64,000 nucleotides of DNA from contig NZ_CP075169.1 in NCBI RefSeq assembly GCF_016865525.2, forward strand, positions 930,337-994,336, read 5' to 3'. Under the pieces are notes generated by a model, which searched no databases, was not told the origin of the DNA, and saw only the letters and a list, made by a program, of their open reading frames with translations. This DNA comes from Sodalis ligni (GTDB lineage: Bacteria > Pseudomonadota > Gammaproteobacteria > Enterobacterales > Enterobacteriaceae). The translations under genes and the position numbers were made by a program. Below, in pieces: positions 1-8,706 of the stretch; the stretch's first letter is position 1; each line of letters opens with the position of its first letter.

Positions 1-55
1 CGGATAAGTGTTAATTTTGTTTACATAGCATTTTTTAATTCTTTATCTGAAATTC

Positions 56-71
56 AGTGATAAATATCACA
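56..71. promoter_or_regulatory. Candidate CRP site upstream of serA
   Basis: The sequence AGTGATAAATATCACA has the GTGA-N6-TCAC core of cAMP-CRP sites and lies about 195 bp before serA. E. coli serA is known to respond to CRP and Lrp, so the site fits. No clear -35/-10 pair could be chosen in the rest of the upstream region, and nothing else is seen in positions 72-264. Confidence 0.5.
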
Positions 72-264
72 TTTAAGTCATTTAACTGCCATATATAGGA
101 CGTATGCCTGTCCCTCCAGAAGAATTATCCATAGCAATCACTTATGTTCGGCTCTTGTGCTGGGCGGACTTTGGTCAATGAACTTGCCGATGCGGCAATA
201 TTTGTTATTTTGTCCGGGTGCTGTGTTTTGCAGCCGCTTCTGAAGTATCAAAAAGGGTCGGGAA

Positions 265-1497
265 ATGGCGAAAGTATCGTTGGAAAAAGACAAAATCAAA
301 TTTCTATTGGTTGAGGGCGTGCATCAGACCGCCATCGATAATCTGCGGCATGCCGGTTATACCAATATCGAATACCATAAAGGCGCATTGGACACCGAGT
401 CATTGAAGGCATCCATTCGCGATGCGCATTTCGTCGGCATCCGATCCCGCACCAACCTGACGGAAGAGGTGTTTGCCGCCGCGGAAAAATTGGTGGCGGT
501 GGGCTGCTTTTGTATCGGCACCAATCAGGTTGATCTCAAGGCCGCGCTGAAACGCGGCGTGCCGGTATTCAATGCGCCTTTTTCCAATACGCGTTCCGTG
601 GCCGAGCTGGTCATCGGCGAGATGCTGCTGATGATCCGCGGTGTGCCGGAAGCCAATGCCAAAGCCCATCGCGGCCAGTGGAACAAGCAGGCCCAGGGCA
701 GCTACGAAGCCCGGGGCAAAAAGCTTGGCATCATCGGTTACGGCCATATCGGTACGCAATTGGGTATCCTGGCGGAAGGCCTGGGTATGCAGGTTTACTT
801 TTACGATATCGAGAGCAAGCTGCCGCTGGGCAATGCCCATCAGGTGGATTCGCTGCCGGAATTGCTTGGCCTCAGCGATGTGGTGACCCTGCATGTGCCC
901 GATACCCAGTCCACTCGGAATATGATGAGCTCGGCGGAATTCGGCCAGATGAAAAAAGGCGCGCTGTTTATCAACGCCGCGCGCGGTACGGTGGTGGATA
1001 TTCCGGCGCTGTGCGATGCCTTGGCCAGTAAACATCTTGCCGGCGCAGCCGTGGACGTTTTCCCTGAAGAACCGGCCACCAATACCGATCCGTTTGTTTC
1101 GCCCCTGTGCGAATTCGATAATGTTATCCTGACGCCGCATATCGGCGGGTCGACCCAGGAAGCGCAGGAGAATATCGGTACGGAGGTGGCGGGTAAGCTG
1201 GCGAAATATTCCGATAACGGGTCTACTTTGTCCGCGGTGAATTTCCCGGAGGTTTCTTTGCCGGAGCATGGTGAAAACGTCAGCCGGCTGCTGCATATTC
1301 ATGAGAACCGTCCCGGTATTTTGACCCGTATCAACCAGATTTTCGCCGAACAAAGTATTAACATTGCCGCCCAGTATCTGCAAACCACGGCGGATATAGG
1401 CTATGTGGTGATAGACGTGGAAACCGATGCGGAAAATACCGCTTTGCAATTGCTTAAGGCGATACCCGGCACGATCCGGGCGCGTTTGCTGTACTGA
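265..1497 (+). CDS. serA: D-3-phosphoglycerate dehydrogenase
   Basis: SerA oxidises 3-phosphoglycerate with NAD+ to 3-phosphohydroxypyruvate, the first committed step of serine synthesis in the cytosol. The 410-residue product has the full E. coli-type length. It shows a substrate domain, a Rossmann NAD-binding motif (GIIGYGHIGTQLG, about residue 155), the hydroxyacid-dehydrogenase signature around INAARG, the catalytic His in TPHIGG, and a C-terminal ACT domain (from about residue 335, HENRPGIL) that binds serine for feedback inhibition. The ATG at 265 follows a purine-rich AAAGGG stretch. It is probably monocistronic, since a GC-rich hairpin and then a repeat array follow it. Confidence 0.97.
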   Translation: MAKVSLEKDKIKFLLVEGVHQTAIDNLRHAGYTNIEYHKGALDTESLKASIRDAHFVGIRSRTNLTEEVFAAAEKLVAVGCFCIGTNQVDLKAALKRGVPVFNAPFSNTRSVAELVIGEMLLMIRGVPEANAKAHRGQWNKQAQGSYEARGKKLGIIGYGHIGTQLGILAEGLGMQVYFYDIESKLPLGNAHQVDSLPELLGLSDVVTLHVPDTQSTRNMMSSAEFGQMKKGALFINAARGTVVDIPALCDALASKHLAGAAVDVFPEEPATNTDPFVSPLCEFDNVILTPHIGGSTQEAQENIGTEVAGKLAKYSDNGSTLSAVNFPEVSLPEHGENVSRLLHIHENRPGILTRINQIFAEQSINIAAQYLQTTADIGYVVIDVETDAENTALQLLKAIPGTIRARLLY

Positions 1498-1503
1498 GGT
1501 TTT

Positions 1504-1521
1504 GGCCCCAGGGCGGGGGCC
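1504..1521 (+). terminator. GC hairpin after serA
   Basis: GGCCCC and GGGGCC form a 6-bp stem 7 nt after the serA stop. There is no T-run after the hairpin, so termination by it alone is uncertain. Confidence 0.3.
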
Positions 1522-1572
1522 GGCGCCTTGAGGGGACTGCGGCGGCTGCGAGATAGCCGCTGCATCCCCGTT

Positions 1573-2345
1573 GGTGCGGTCTCCCTTTAGCAGGTTCGCT
1601 GCACTCCCGGTGTCAGCGGGCCTACCGCGCCATGGGGCGCTCGGTTGGGCGGAAGAACCACGCCCGCTTCGACCCCATTGGTGCAGTCTCCCTTGAACAC
1701 GTTCGTTGCACGTCCGGTGGTAGCGGGCCTACCGCACCATGGGGCGCTCCGGCGGGCGGTAAAACCACGCCCGCTTCGACCCCATTGGTGCAGTCTCCCT
1801 TGAACACGTTCGTTGCACGTCCGGTGTTTGCGGGCCTACCGCGCCATGGGGCGCTCGGTTGGGCGGAAGAACCACGCCCGCTTCGACCCCATTGTCACGG
1901 TCTCCCTTTAACAGGTTCGCTGCACGATCGGTGTTTGCGGGCCTACCGCGCCATGGGGCGCTCGGTTGGGCGGGAAAACCACGCCCGCTTCGACCCCATT
2001 GTCACGGTCTCCCTTTAACAGGTTCGCTGCACGATCGGTGTCTGCGGGCCTACCGCGCCATGGGGCGCTCGGTTGGGCGGGAAAACCACGCCCGCTTCGA
2101 CCCCATTGTCACGGTCTCCCTTTAACAGGTTCGCTGCACGCCCGGTGGTAGCGGGCCTACCGCGCCATGGGGCGCCCGGTTGGGCGGGAAAACCACGCCC
2201 GATTCGACCCCATTGGTGCGGTCTCCCTTGAATACATTCGTTGCACGTCCGGTGGTAGCGGGCCTACCGCGCCATGGGGCGCTCGGTTGGGCGGGAAAAC
2301 CACGCCCGATTCGACCCCATTGGTGCGGTCTCCCTTTAACACGCG
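1573..2345. repeat. Tandem array of 107-bp repeats (array A)
   Basis: Seven consecutive units and a partial eighth start at 1573, 1680, 1787, 1894, 2001, 2108, 2215 and 2322. The spacing is exactly 107 bp each time, with only scattered substitutions between units. Each unit contains two potential hairpins: GCGCCATGGGGCGC, and a stem GGGCG/CGCCC within GGGCGGGAAAACCACGCCC. Because 107 is not a multiple of 3, reading frames rotate between units, so the open frames here are unlikely to be coding. The array fills the space between serA and the sugar-acid operon. A diverged copy with the same period lies after gcvP (17403-17775). I do not recognise the family. Confidence 0.95.
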
Positions 2346-2407
2346 ACTCCCCTTAAACGGGCGATTGTGCTGTTGTGATTCTATTCAATCAAATTGGTCT
2401 TATTCAT

Positions 2408-2502
2408 AATCATTTCAGTTTATCATGACTGGTAATAATCAGATCTAGATCGCATTTTTTATATTTTGACTCAATATAATCATTATGATTAAATGTAATC
2501 AT
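2408..2502 (+). promoter_or_regulatory. Promoter and dyad half-sites before the sugar-acid operon
   Basis: A possible sigma-70 promoter has TTGACT (2466-2471) and TTAAAT (2489-2494) with a 17-bp spacer. Half-sites AATCAT (2478-2483), ATGATT (2485-2490) and AATCAT (2497-2502) form two overlapping perfect dyads across the -10 region. Another AATCAT lies at 2408-2413. This is the expected arrangement for repression, plausibly by the DeoR-type regulator encoded at the end of the operon; that assignment is an inference. Confidence 0.5.
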
Positions 2503-2517
2503 ACATGTGAGGGCAGA

Positions 2518-3471
2518 ATGAAAATCAAAGCAACCATTGAGAGAATGCCGGGGGGGATGATGCTGGTCCCGCTGATTCTCGCCGCTTTACTCAATACCTT
2601 TGCTCCGCAATCGCTGGAGATCGGGGGGTTTACTTCGGCGCTGTTTAAGCACGGCGCCCTGCCGCTTATCGGCGCATTTTTACTCTGCATGGGGGCCGGT
2701 ATCAGTTTTAAGGCCGCTCCGCGGGCGTTGCTGCAAGGGACCACTATCACGGTGACCAAGGTTTTGGTGGGGGTGGTGTTAGGCTTTGGTATTGAACATT
2801 TGTTTGGCACCGGCGGTATCTACGGCCTTTCCAGCCTGACGGTTATCGTGGCGATGGCGAATGCCAACGGTGGTCTTTACGCCGCGCTGGTGGGTGAGTA
2901 TGGCACCGAACGGGATCTGGGGGCCATTTCCATTTTGTCTCTGGGGGACGGCCCGCTGTTTACCATGATAGCCCTGGGGGCGGCGGGGATGGCTAATATT
3001 CCGTTTATGGCGCTGGTGGCGGTATTGGTGCCGATTGTGGTGGGCATGATTTTGGGTAACCTTGATCATCAAATGCGTGATTTTCTTACCCGCGGCGGTC
3101 CGATTTTGATTCCGCTGTTCGCCTTCGCTCTGGGGGCGGGCATTAATCTTGATATGCTGGTAAAAGGCGGGGTGGCCGGGGTTGTGCTGGGCATACTGGT
3201 CACCGTCCTGGGCGGTTTCTTTAATATACGGGTCGATCGGCTGGTGGGGGGATCGGGTATCGCCGGCGCCGCGGCATCAAGCACCGCGGGCAACGCCGTG
3301 GCGACTCCGCTGGCCATAGCCCAGGCCGATCCTTCCATGGCGTCGGCCGCCGCCGCCGCCGCACCGCTGATTGCCGCATCGGTGATTACGACCGCCATCC
3401 TGACCCCGTTGCTTTGTGCCTGGGTGGCAAAACGTAATGCAGCATCCGTACTTCGGGAGAATAAAGCATGA
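2518..3471 (+). CDS. 2-keto-3-deoxygluconate permease family transporter (KdgT-like)
   Basis: This predicted inner-membrane permease of 317 residues resembles the KdgT family, whose typical size is about 325 residues. It is almost entirely hydrophobic, with repeated Gly/Ala-rich membrane segments and a family-like N-terminus (KATIERMPGGMMLVPL). The ATG at 2518 is preferred over the in-frame ATG at 2485 because GAGGG sits just before it and because the upstream ATG overlaps the operator dyads. Its neighbours are a DUF1537 kinase (4-bp overlap) and PdxA2, so the cargo is more likely a four-carbon sugar acid such as D-threonate or D-erythronate than ketodeoxygluconate. That substrate is an inference from context. 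Confidence 0.85.
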   Translation: MKIKATIERMPGGMMLVPLILAALLNTFAPQSLEIGGFTSALFKHGALPLIGAFLLCMGAGISFKAAPRALLQGTTITVTKVLVGVVLGFGIEHLFGTGGIYGLSSLTVIVAMANANGGLYAALVGEYGTERDLGAISILSLGDGPLFTMIALGAAGMANIPFMALVAVLVPIVVGMILGNLDHQMRDFLTRGGPILIPLFAFALGAGINLDMLVKGGVAGVVLGILVTVLGGFFNIRVDRLVGGSGIAGAAASSTAGNAVATPLAIAQADPSMASAAAAAAPLIAASVITTAILTPLLCAWVAKRNAASVLRENKA

Positions 3472-4741
3472 AACTGGTAGTGGTGGCCGATGATTTTACC
3501 GGGGCTAACGACACCGGCGTGCAGTTGGCGAAGAAGGGGGCGAGAACCGAGGTGCTGCTTGACGAGCGGGCTACCGTGTCGCCGCGGGCCGATGTTCTGG
3601 TTATCAATACTGAAAGCCGTGCGCTGAGCGCGGAGGAGGCGGGGCTGAAGGTCAGCGAGGCGCTGCGGCCGTTTTTTCAGGAAAAAGCCGGGCAACCGAT
3701 TATCTACAAAAAATCGACTCTACTTTTCGCGGTAACGTCGGGGCGGAGATCGCCGCCGCCATGAAGGCAAGCGGCGCAATGCTTGCCATTATCGCCGCCG
3801 CCATTCCGGCTGCGGGCCGCACCACCCGCGAGGGCCAGTGTCTGGTCCAGGGAATTCCCCTGGTGGAAACCGAGTTTGCCAGCGATCCGAAAACACCGAT
3901 TTTATCCTCGCATATCGGCACGCTTATCGGTTTACAAAGCACATTGCCGGTTTACGAGGCATGCCTTGAGACTGTCCGGGGCGACGAGCTTAGCGTCTTT
4001 TTGCAGCAATTGGCGACCAAAGGACCCTGCTGTGTGGTCATGGATGCCGAACTCGATGGTGATTTGGTGCAAATAGCCCAGGCGGTGGGCAATTTGACGG
4101 CTTCTTATATTTTGGTCGGCGCCGCGGGCCTGGCCAACGCCTTGCCTCCCGCGAGCTATCTCACGCCCAAACAGCGCCTGCCGGTATTGGCGGTGGCCGG
4201 GTCCATGAGTGAAATAACCCAGCGGCAAATAGCGTATGCCGCACGTGAGAAGTCGCTGGGCATTGTGGATATCGATGTGGAAACACTGCTGGCGTCGCCG
4301 GAACCGGAAACCCTCTTCCCTTATGTCCGGGCGGCGGTGACGGTGCTGGAGGATCGGCAGCACTGCGTGTTGCGCACCTGTCGTGACGTCGGGGCACGGC
4401 AAGCCATTGACGAGCTGTGCCGCCGCTACGGCTATACGCGCCAGCAGTTAGGGGATTACATCGGTTTACGTCTTGGCGAAATCACCCGGCAAATCATCGC
4501 CGGCGCACAAATCGGCGGACTGTTTCTCACCGGCGGCGATATTGCCATCGCCGTGGCCCGGGCGCTTGGGGCCGAGGGATATCGCATTGCCGCCGAGGTG
4601 GCGCCCTGCGTGCCCTGCGGCACTTTTGTGAACAGTGAGATTGATGATTTACCAGTGATAACCAAAGCCGGCGGTTTTGGTAATGAAACCACCTTGCGCG
4701 ATGCACTTTATTTTATTGAGGAGATGTACAGTGGTAAATAA
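3468..4741 (+). pseudogene. Four-carbon acid sugar kinase (DUF1537, DtnK/OtnK-like), frameshifted
   Basis: DUF1537 kinases phosphorylate D-threonate or D-erythronate at C4. The first frame (3468 onward) begins with the family N-terminus VVADDFTGANDTG. The protein then breaks at an A6 run (3708-3713), where the expected active-site segment (Y)KKIDSTLRGN is found only in the -1 frame, which continues to 4741 with a normal C-terminal domain (GGLFLTGGDIA...). One added A would restore about 424 codons. Explanations are a 1-bp deletion, a base-calling error in the homopolymer, or slippage on the A-run. The gene overlaps the permease by 4 bp and pdxA2 by 11 bp, so it was evolved as part of a tight operon. 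Confidence 0.88.
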
Positions 4742-5714
4742 AACGATAGCAATCACTATGGGTGATCCGGCAGGCATCGGTCCGGAAATTATTTTGAAAT
4801 CCCTGGCGCAGGGCGAACTGTCCGGATGCAGGGCCGTGGTGGTGGGCTGTCTGCAAACCCTTCGGCGCATTCAGGCACTGGGCATTACGCCGCCGGCGGA
4901 GCTGAAGTCCATAGAAAGAGCGGATCAGGCAGTTTTCGCCCCCGGCGTCATTAACGTTATCGATGTGCCGCTGGCGGACCCGGCAGCGCTGGTGGCGGGA
5001 CAAGTGCAACCCGCCGCCGGCGATTTGGCCTATCGCTGCATCGCCAAGGCCTCGGCCATGGCCATGGCGGGAGAGGTGCAGGGGATCGCCACCGCCCCCC
5101 TGAACAAGGAAGCGCTGCATGCCGCCGGGCATATCTATCCGGGGCATACCGAACTGCTGGCCGAACTGACCGGCAGCCGCGATTTCGCCATGGTGCTTTA
5201 CACCGATAAGCTGAAGGTGATCCATGTCAGCACCCATATCGCGCTGCGGAAATTCCTTGACACGCTCAGCCGCGAACGCATTAAAACGGTTATTGGCATC
5301 GCCGATACCTTTCTTAAACGGGTAGGATTTTCAGCGCCGCGCATCGCGGTGGCCGGGGTCAACCCCCATGCCGGCGAACATGGTTTATTCGGCGATGAAG
5401 AGATTACCATCGTCGGTCCGGCCATTGAGGAGATGAAGGCCCAAAAGATAAATGTATTCGGTCCCTGTCCGCCGGATACCGTTTTCCTGCAAGCCTATGA
5501 GGGGCAATACGACATGGTGGTGGCGATGTATCACGATCAGGGACATATTCCGTTGAAATTACTTGGTTTTTATGATGGAGTGAATATCACCGCCGGGCTG
5601 CCTTTTATTCGGACTTCAGCCGACCACGGTACCGCCTTCGATATTGCCTGGACAGGCAAAGCCAAGTCTGAGAGCATGGCCATATCGATTCAGTTAGCCA
5701 TGCAACTGGCCTAG
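4731..5714 (+). CDS. pdxA2: PdxA2-type 4-phospho-D-threonate dehydrogenase
   Basis: PdxA2 is a paralogue of the pyridoxine enzyme PdxA. In the four-carbon acid pathway it oxidises and decarboxylates 4-phospho-D-threonate (or -erythronate) to dihydroxyacetone phosphate. The protein has 327 residues and shows the family N-terminus ITMGDPAGIGPE, a central PGHTELLAELTGS segment with metal-site histidines, and MYHDQGHIPLK near the C-terminus. The start is GTG at 4731, seven bases after GAGGAG; the longer frame upstream lies inside the kinase gene. Placement next to a DUF1537 kinase and a DeoR regulator is the main reason to call PdxA2 rather than biosynthetic PdxA. Confidence 0.88.
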   Translation: MVNKTIAITMGDPAGIGPEIILKSLAQGELSGCRAVVVGCLQTLRRIQALGITPPAELKSIERADQAVFAPGVINVIDVPLADPAALVAGQVQPAAGDLAYRCIAKASAMAMAGEVQGIATAPLNKEALHAAGHIYPGHTELLAELTGSRDFAMVLYTDKLKVIHVSTHIALRKFLDTLSRERIKTVIGIADTFLKRVGFSAPRIAVAGVNPHAGEHGLFGDEEITIVGPAIEEMKAQKINVFGPCPPDTVFLQAYEGQYDMVVAMYHDQGHIPLKLLGFYDGVNITAGLPFIRTSADHGTAFDIAWTGKAKSESMAISIQLAMQLA

Positions 5715-5744
5715 TCATGGTATAGTCATGGCATAGTCATGGTA
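5712..5744. repeat. Three tandem 11-bp direct repeats
   Basis: TAGTCATGGTA, TAGTCATGGCA and TAGTCATGGTA run head to tail. The first contains the pdxA2 stop codon. The 11-bp period is about one helical turn. The array sits just before the regulator gene, and no function is known. Confidence 0.85.
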
Positions 5745-5760
5745 CAGTTAAGCGGATGTT

Positions 5761-6506
5761 ATGAAAGGACAAAGTCGTCTGGATCAGATTATGGATTTTC
5801 TTAAAAGCCATAATCTGGTCACTGTAGATCAACTGGTCGCGGCCGTATCTGCTTCACCCGCGACCATCCGGCGCGATCTGATCAAACTCGATGAACAGGG
5901 TGTGATCAGCCGCAGCCATGGTGGAGTGACTTTAAACCGATTCGTTCCGAGCCAGCCCACCACCAATGAAAAAATGCAGCGCAATCTGCCGGAAAAAAGG
6001 GCTATCGCCCAATTGGCGGCGCAGCTGGTGCAGCCCGGCGATTCGGTGGTGCTGGATGCCGGCACCACCATGCTGGAACTGGCGCGCAACCTTACCCATT
6101 TGCCGCTGCGGGTGATTACCGCCGATTTGCATATCGCCCTGCTTCTGTCCGAATTCAAACAGATCGAAGTGACCATCATCGGCGGCCGTATTGATGACAG
6201 CAGCCAGTCCTGTATCGGCGAGCACGGTCGCCAGCTGCTGCGCAATATCTACCCGGATATCGCCTTTATCAGCTGCAACTCCTGGAGCCTGCCCAAAGGC
6301 ATCACCACCCCCACCGAAGAGAAGGCCGGCCTGAAGCGGGATCTGGCCGCCAATGCCCGTCGGCGGACAGCAGCAAATACGGCGCCTATTCCCTGTTTTG
6401 CGTATCGCCCCTGTCCGACCTGACGCAGGTGATAACCGATCGCGGCATCCCCGCCGAGATTGAATCCGCCCTGCGGCAGCAGCCGTTTACCCTGACGCTG
6501 GCCTGA
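5761..6506 (+). pseudogene. DeoR-family transcriptional regulator, frameshifted near the C-terminus
   Basis: The protein begins with a DeoR-type winged helix ([20 protein letters not shown], then SPATIRRDL and SRSHGGV). A sugar-phosphate sensor domain follows with [13 protein letters not shown] and the typical [10 protein letters not shown]. The reading frame ends early at 6423. The expected C-terminus ([11 protein letters not shown] to a stop at 6504-6506) lies in another frame beginning at about 6360. The conserved hydrophobic strand between NARR and ADSSK is missing, which fits a small deletion there. It would be the local regulator of the upstream sugar-acid genes, and the truncated protein may still bind DNA. 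Confidence 0.85.
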
Positions 6507-6608
6507 CCGCCTAAGCCGGCTTGAATTGCTTGGCGCAATGAGGCCGACTGATTCCATTGGCCGGAGGGAGCTCATTGGCGTGACCGCCGTCTCAGGCGTG
6601 ATTGAGAT

Positions 6609-7208
6609 TTACCATTGCCATTGACGAGAGGGCGTGATGATTTCCGGCAGGGGGATATCCCAGGGTTCAACCGGCACCTGTTCCACCTGCTGGCAATCAT
6701 GGGCCAGGCCGATGGGGTAAAAACCCGACTCCCGCCGCCAGTGCCGCAAGGTGCGATCATAAAAACCGCCGCCCATGCCGAGCCGCTGGCCCTGTGCATC
6801 AAACGCCACCAGCGGGGTAAACAGCACATCCAACCGCGCCGGGGGCAGCAGGCGGGTGATATCCAGTTTGGGTTCGCTGATGCGCAGGCGGTTGACCGTA
6901 AGCGGGGTATCGGCATCATAGCGCAGGAACAGCAAATGTCCCGGGCTGAACGGGTGCAGCACCGGCAGGTAAATCTGCTGGCCGCGCTGGCGGAGGGCAT
7001 CGATTATCGGCCGGGTATCCAGTTCGCCGTCAAAGGATAAAAACAGCGCCAGGGTTTTGGCGGCGGCGATGCGCGGATGCGCCAGCAAGCGTTCGGTAAC
7101 CGCGTTTGAGGCGTCGGCCTGCTGCCGGGGGCTTAACGCTCGCCGTGCTTGACGGATTTGATTGCGGATGGACTGCCGCAGGATTGATTTGTCCGACGCT
7201 GGAGTCAT
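6609..7208 (-). CDS. fau: 5-formyltetrahydrofolate cyclo-ligase
   Basis: This is the YgfA/Fau enzyme, which uses ATP to convert 5-formyl-THF to 5,10-methenyl-THF in one-carbon metabolism. The product has 199 residues, starting at the ATG at 7208 (MTPASDK). The family motif GMGGGFYDRTL is present, preceded by LLPPARLDVLFTPLVAFD. It lies just downstream of the 6S RNA gene on the same strand, the same arrangement as in E. coli, where ssrS and fau are co-transcribed. The longer upstream frame runs through 6S RNA and is not coding. Confidence 0.95.
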   Translation of the reverse strand: MTPASDKSILRQSIRNQIRQARRALSPRQQADASNAVTERLLAHPRIAAAKTLALFLSFDGELDTRPIIDALRQRGQQIYLPVLHPFSPGHLLFLRYDADTPLTVNRLRISEPKLDITRLLPPARLDVLFTPLVAFDAQGQRLGMGGGFYDRTLRHWRRESGFYPIGLAHDCQQVEQVPVEPWDIPLPEIITPSRQWQW

Positions 7209-7231
7209 AGAAAAGACGATGGTATGGAAAG

Positions 7232-7415
7232 GGGATCTCCGAGATGCCGCCGCAGGCTGTAACCCTTGAACCCATGGTTCAAGGTGAACGCAGCGTTCTA
7301 ACCTTAAGGCTTCTCGGACGAACCGAGCATGCGCACCAGTTAAAGATCGCCACATTCTTGTGGTATAAATTATCGGCTCAGGGGACTGGCCCGCTGGCGA
7401 ACACCTCAGAGAAAT
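7232..7415 (-). ncRNA. ssrS: 6S RNA
   Basis: The minus strand begins ATTTCTCTGAGGTGTTCGC and ends CATCTCGGAGATCCCC, matching the ends of E. coli 6S RNA. Internal blocks GGGCCAGTCCCCTGAGCC, ACCACAAGAATGTGGCG and TTCAAGGGTTACAGCCTG are also conserved. The RNA folds into a long hairpin that mimics an open promoter and binds sigma-70 RNA polymerase in stationary phase. The position between zapA and fau on the minus strand is the classical one. The ends are good to within a few bases. Confidence 0.96.
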
Positions 7416-7514
7416 TTTATTTGTACGATTCGCGGGCTGAAACCCCGGCGACTATCGTTATTTGTACTGCTTGCTGCTATTCGAACCCCTTGCTGCTGTT
7501 CGAACTGCATACTG

Positions 7515-7844
7515 CTATTCGAACTGCGTTCCCGGACGTTCGGAAATCCGTCCTTGCTCTACCAAGGCTTGTTCGATCGTTTGCTGCAATAACCGGATTC
7601 GTTGCTCCATATTGGCCGCATAATCGCGCGTTTTCAACCTTTCTTGCGCCAGTTCGTGACAGACGTTCAAGGCCGCGATAAAAACAAGCTGTTCCGTATT
7701 GGTGACTCTAGTTCGAACTTTAAGATCTTGCAACCGCTGATTAAGATCCTCGGCCGCCTGGTTCAACGCTTCCTGTTGTTCCGGCGGGCAATTCACCCTT
7801 AACGTGCGGCCGAATATTTGAATATCTACCGGTTGTGCGGACAT
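7515..7844 (-). CDS. zapA: Cell division protein ZapA
   Basis: ZapA is a small cytosolic protein that bundles FtsZ protofilaments and stabilises the Z-ring. The predicted protein has 109 residues, the standard length. An N-terminal globular part ([20 protein letters not shown]) is followed by a long coiled-coil-prone helix rich in Glu, Gln and Leu. The ATG at 7844 follows AAGGTGGT; the upstream extension of the frame has no family similarity. It is divergent from ygfB and upstream of ssrS, as in E. coli. Confidence 0.95.
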   Translation of the reverse strand: MSAQPVDIQIFGRTLRVNCPPEQQEALNQAAEDLNQRLQDLKVRTRVTNTEQLVFIAALNVCHELAQERLKTRDYAANMEQRIRLLQQTIEQALVEQGRISERPGTQFE

Positions 7845-8042
7845 ACCACCTTCCTGCATTGTTGCCGCGCCAACGCTTACCGCCACCCGTTTCACCATTG
7901 CGGGAGCAAAAGCGGACGCTACTATAATCAATCTATATAAAACAATCTATATAAAACAGAAGTTACAAGCCCTTTCTGGTATAGCGACGGACCTTGGTGG
8001 TAGCATAACACGAACTTATCCTGCCAACGACGATGAAAGCGC

Positions 8043-8624
8043 ATGTCTATACAAAATACCTTGCCGGACTATGAAAATCTGAATCAGCTGCTTACCCAGC
8101 AGGCGGTGGCGTTAACGTCGGCGGAAATGCATGGTTTGATCAGCGGAATGCTGTGCGGCGGAAACCGGGACCACAGTTGGCAGACCCTGGTGCATGAGTT
8201 GACCAATGAAGGGCTGGCTTTCTCGCAGACCCTGGCGGAACCCTTGCGCCAGCTGCATGAGAGCACCGCCCACTCGCTGGAGGACGAAGAGTTCATGTTC
8301 CAGCTGCTGCTGCCGGATGACGAAAGTGCGACGGTGTTTGACCGGGTGGACGCCCTGGCGGGCTGGGTCAATCATTTCCTGCTGGGGCTGGGAGTTGTCC
8401 AGCCCCAGCTGGATAAAGTCAAAGGAGAGGTGCGGGAGGCGATTGACGATTTGCGTAATATCGGCCAGCTGGGTTATGACGAAGACGAAGATCAGGAGGA
8501 GTTGGCGCAATCCCTGGAAGAAGTCATCGAATATGTCCGTATGGCGGCGATTCTTTGTCATAATGATTTTACGCACCCGGAATCATCCGCGCCGCAGGAA
8601 AAACCCAAACCGACCTTGCATTGA
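8043..8624 (+). CDS. ygfB: UPF0149 family protein YgfB
   Basis: This 193-residue acidic cytosolic protein belongs to UPF0149. It has the family N-terminus ([17 protein letters not shown]) and the conserved [11 protein letters not shown] segment. Its biochemical role is not firmly known. It precedes pepP, ubiH and ubiI, and that conserved order supports the identification. Confidence 0.93.
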   Translation: MSIQNTLPDYENLNQLLTQQAVALTSAEMHGLISGMLCGGNRDHSWQTLVHELTNEGLAFSQTLAEPLRQLHESTAHSLEDEEFMFQLLLPDDESATVFDRVDALAGWVNHFLLGLGVVQPQLDKVKGEVREAIDDLRNIGQLGYDEDEDQEELAQSLEEVIEYVRMAAILCHNDFTHPESSAPQEKPKPTLH

Positions 8625-8706
8625 GCCTTTGGCCCGCTCAGGTATCAGGCCGCCGGCACGGCGATAGCCGGTCAATACCATCACCATGAAAAGGCAGGAG
8701 AGAGTG

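Noticed and set aside
400..1449. Long minus-strand frame inside serA
   Set aside because: It is a codon-bias shadow of serA with no family features.
1622..2409. Open frames running through the 107-bp array on both strands
   Set aside because: The repeat length is not a multiple of 3, so each frame reads shifted copies, and no conserved protein features are present.
2485..2517. Upstream ATG for the KdgT-like permease
   Set aside because: It overlaps the operator dyads and the -10; the ATG at 2518 has a proper ribosome site.
7244..7681. Plus-strand frame across 6S RNA and zapA
   Set aside because: It lies antisense to the 6S RNA and to zapA, with no similarity.
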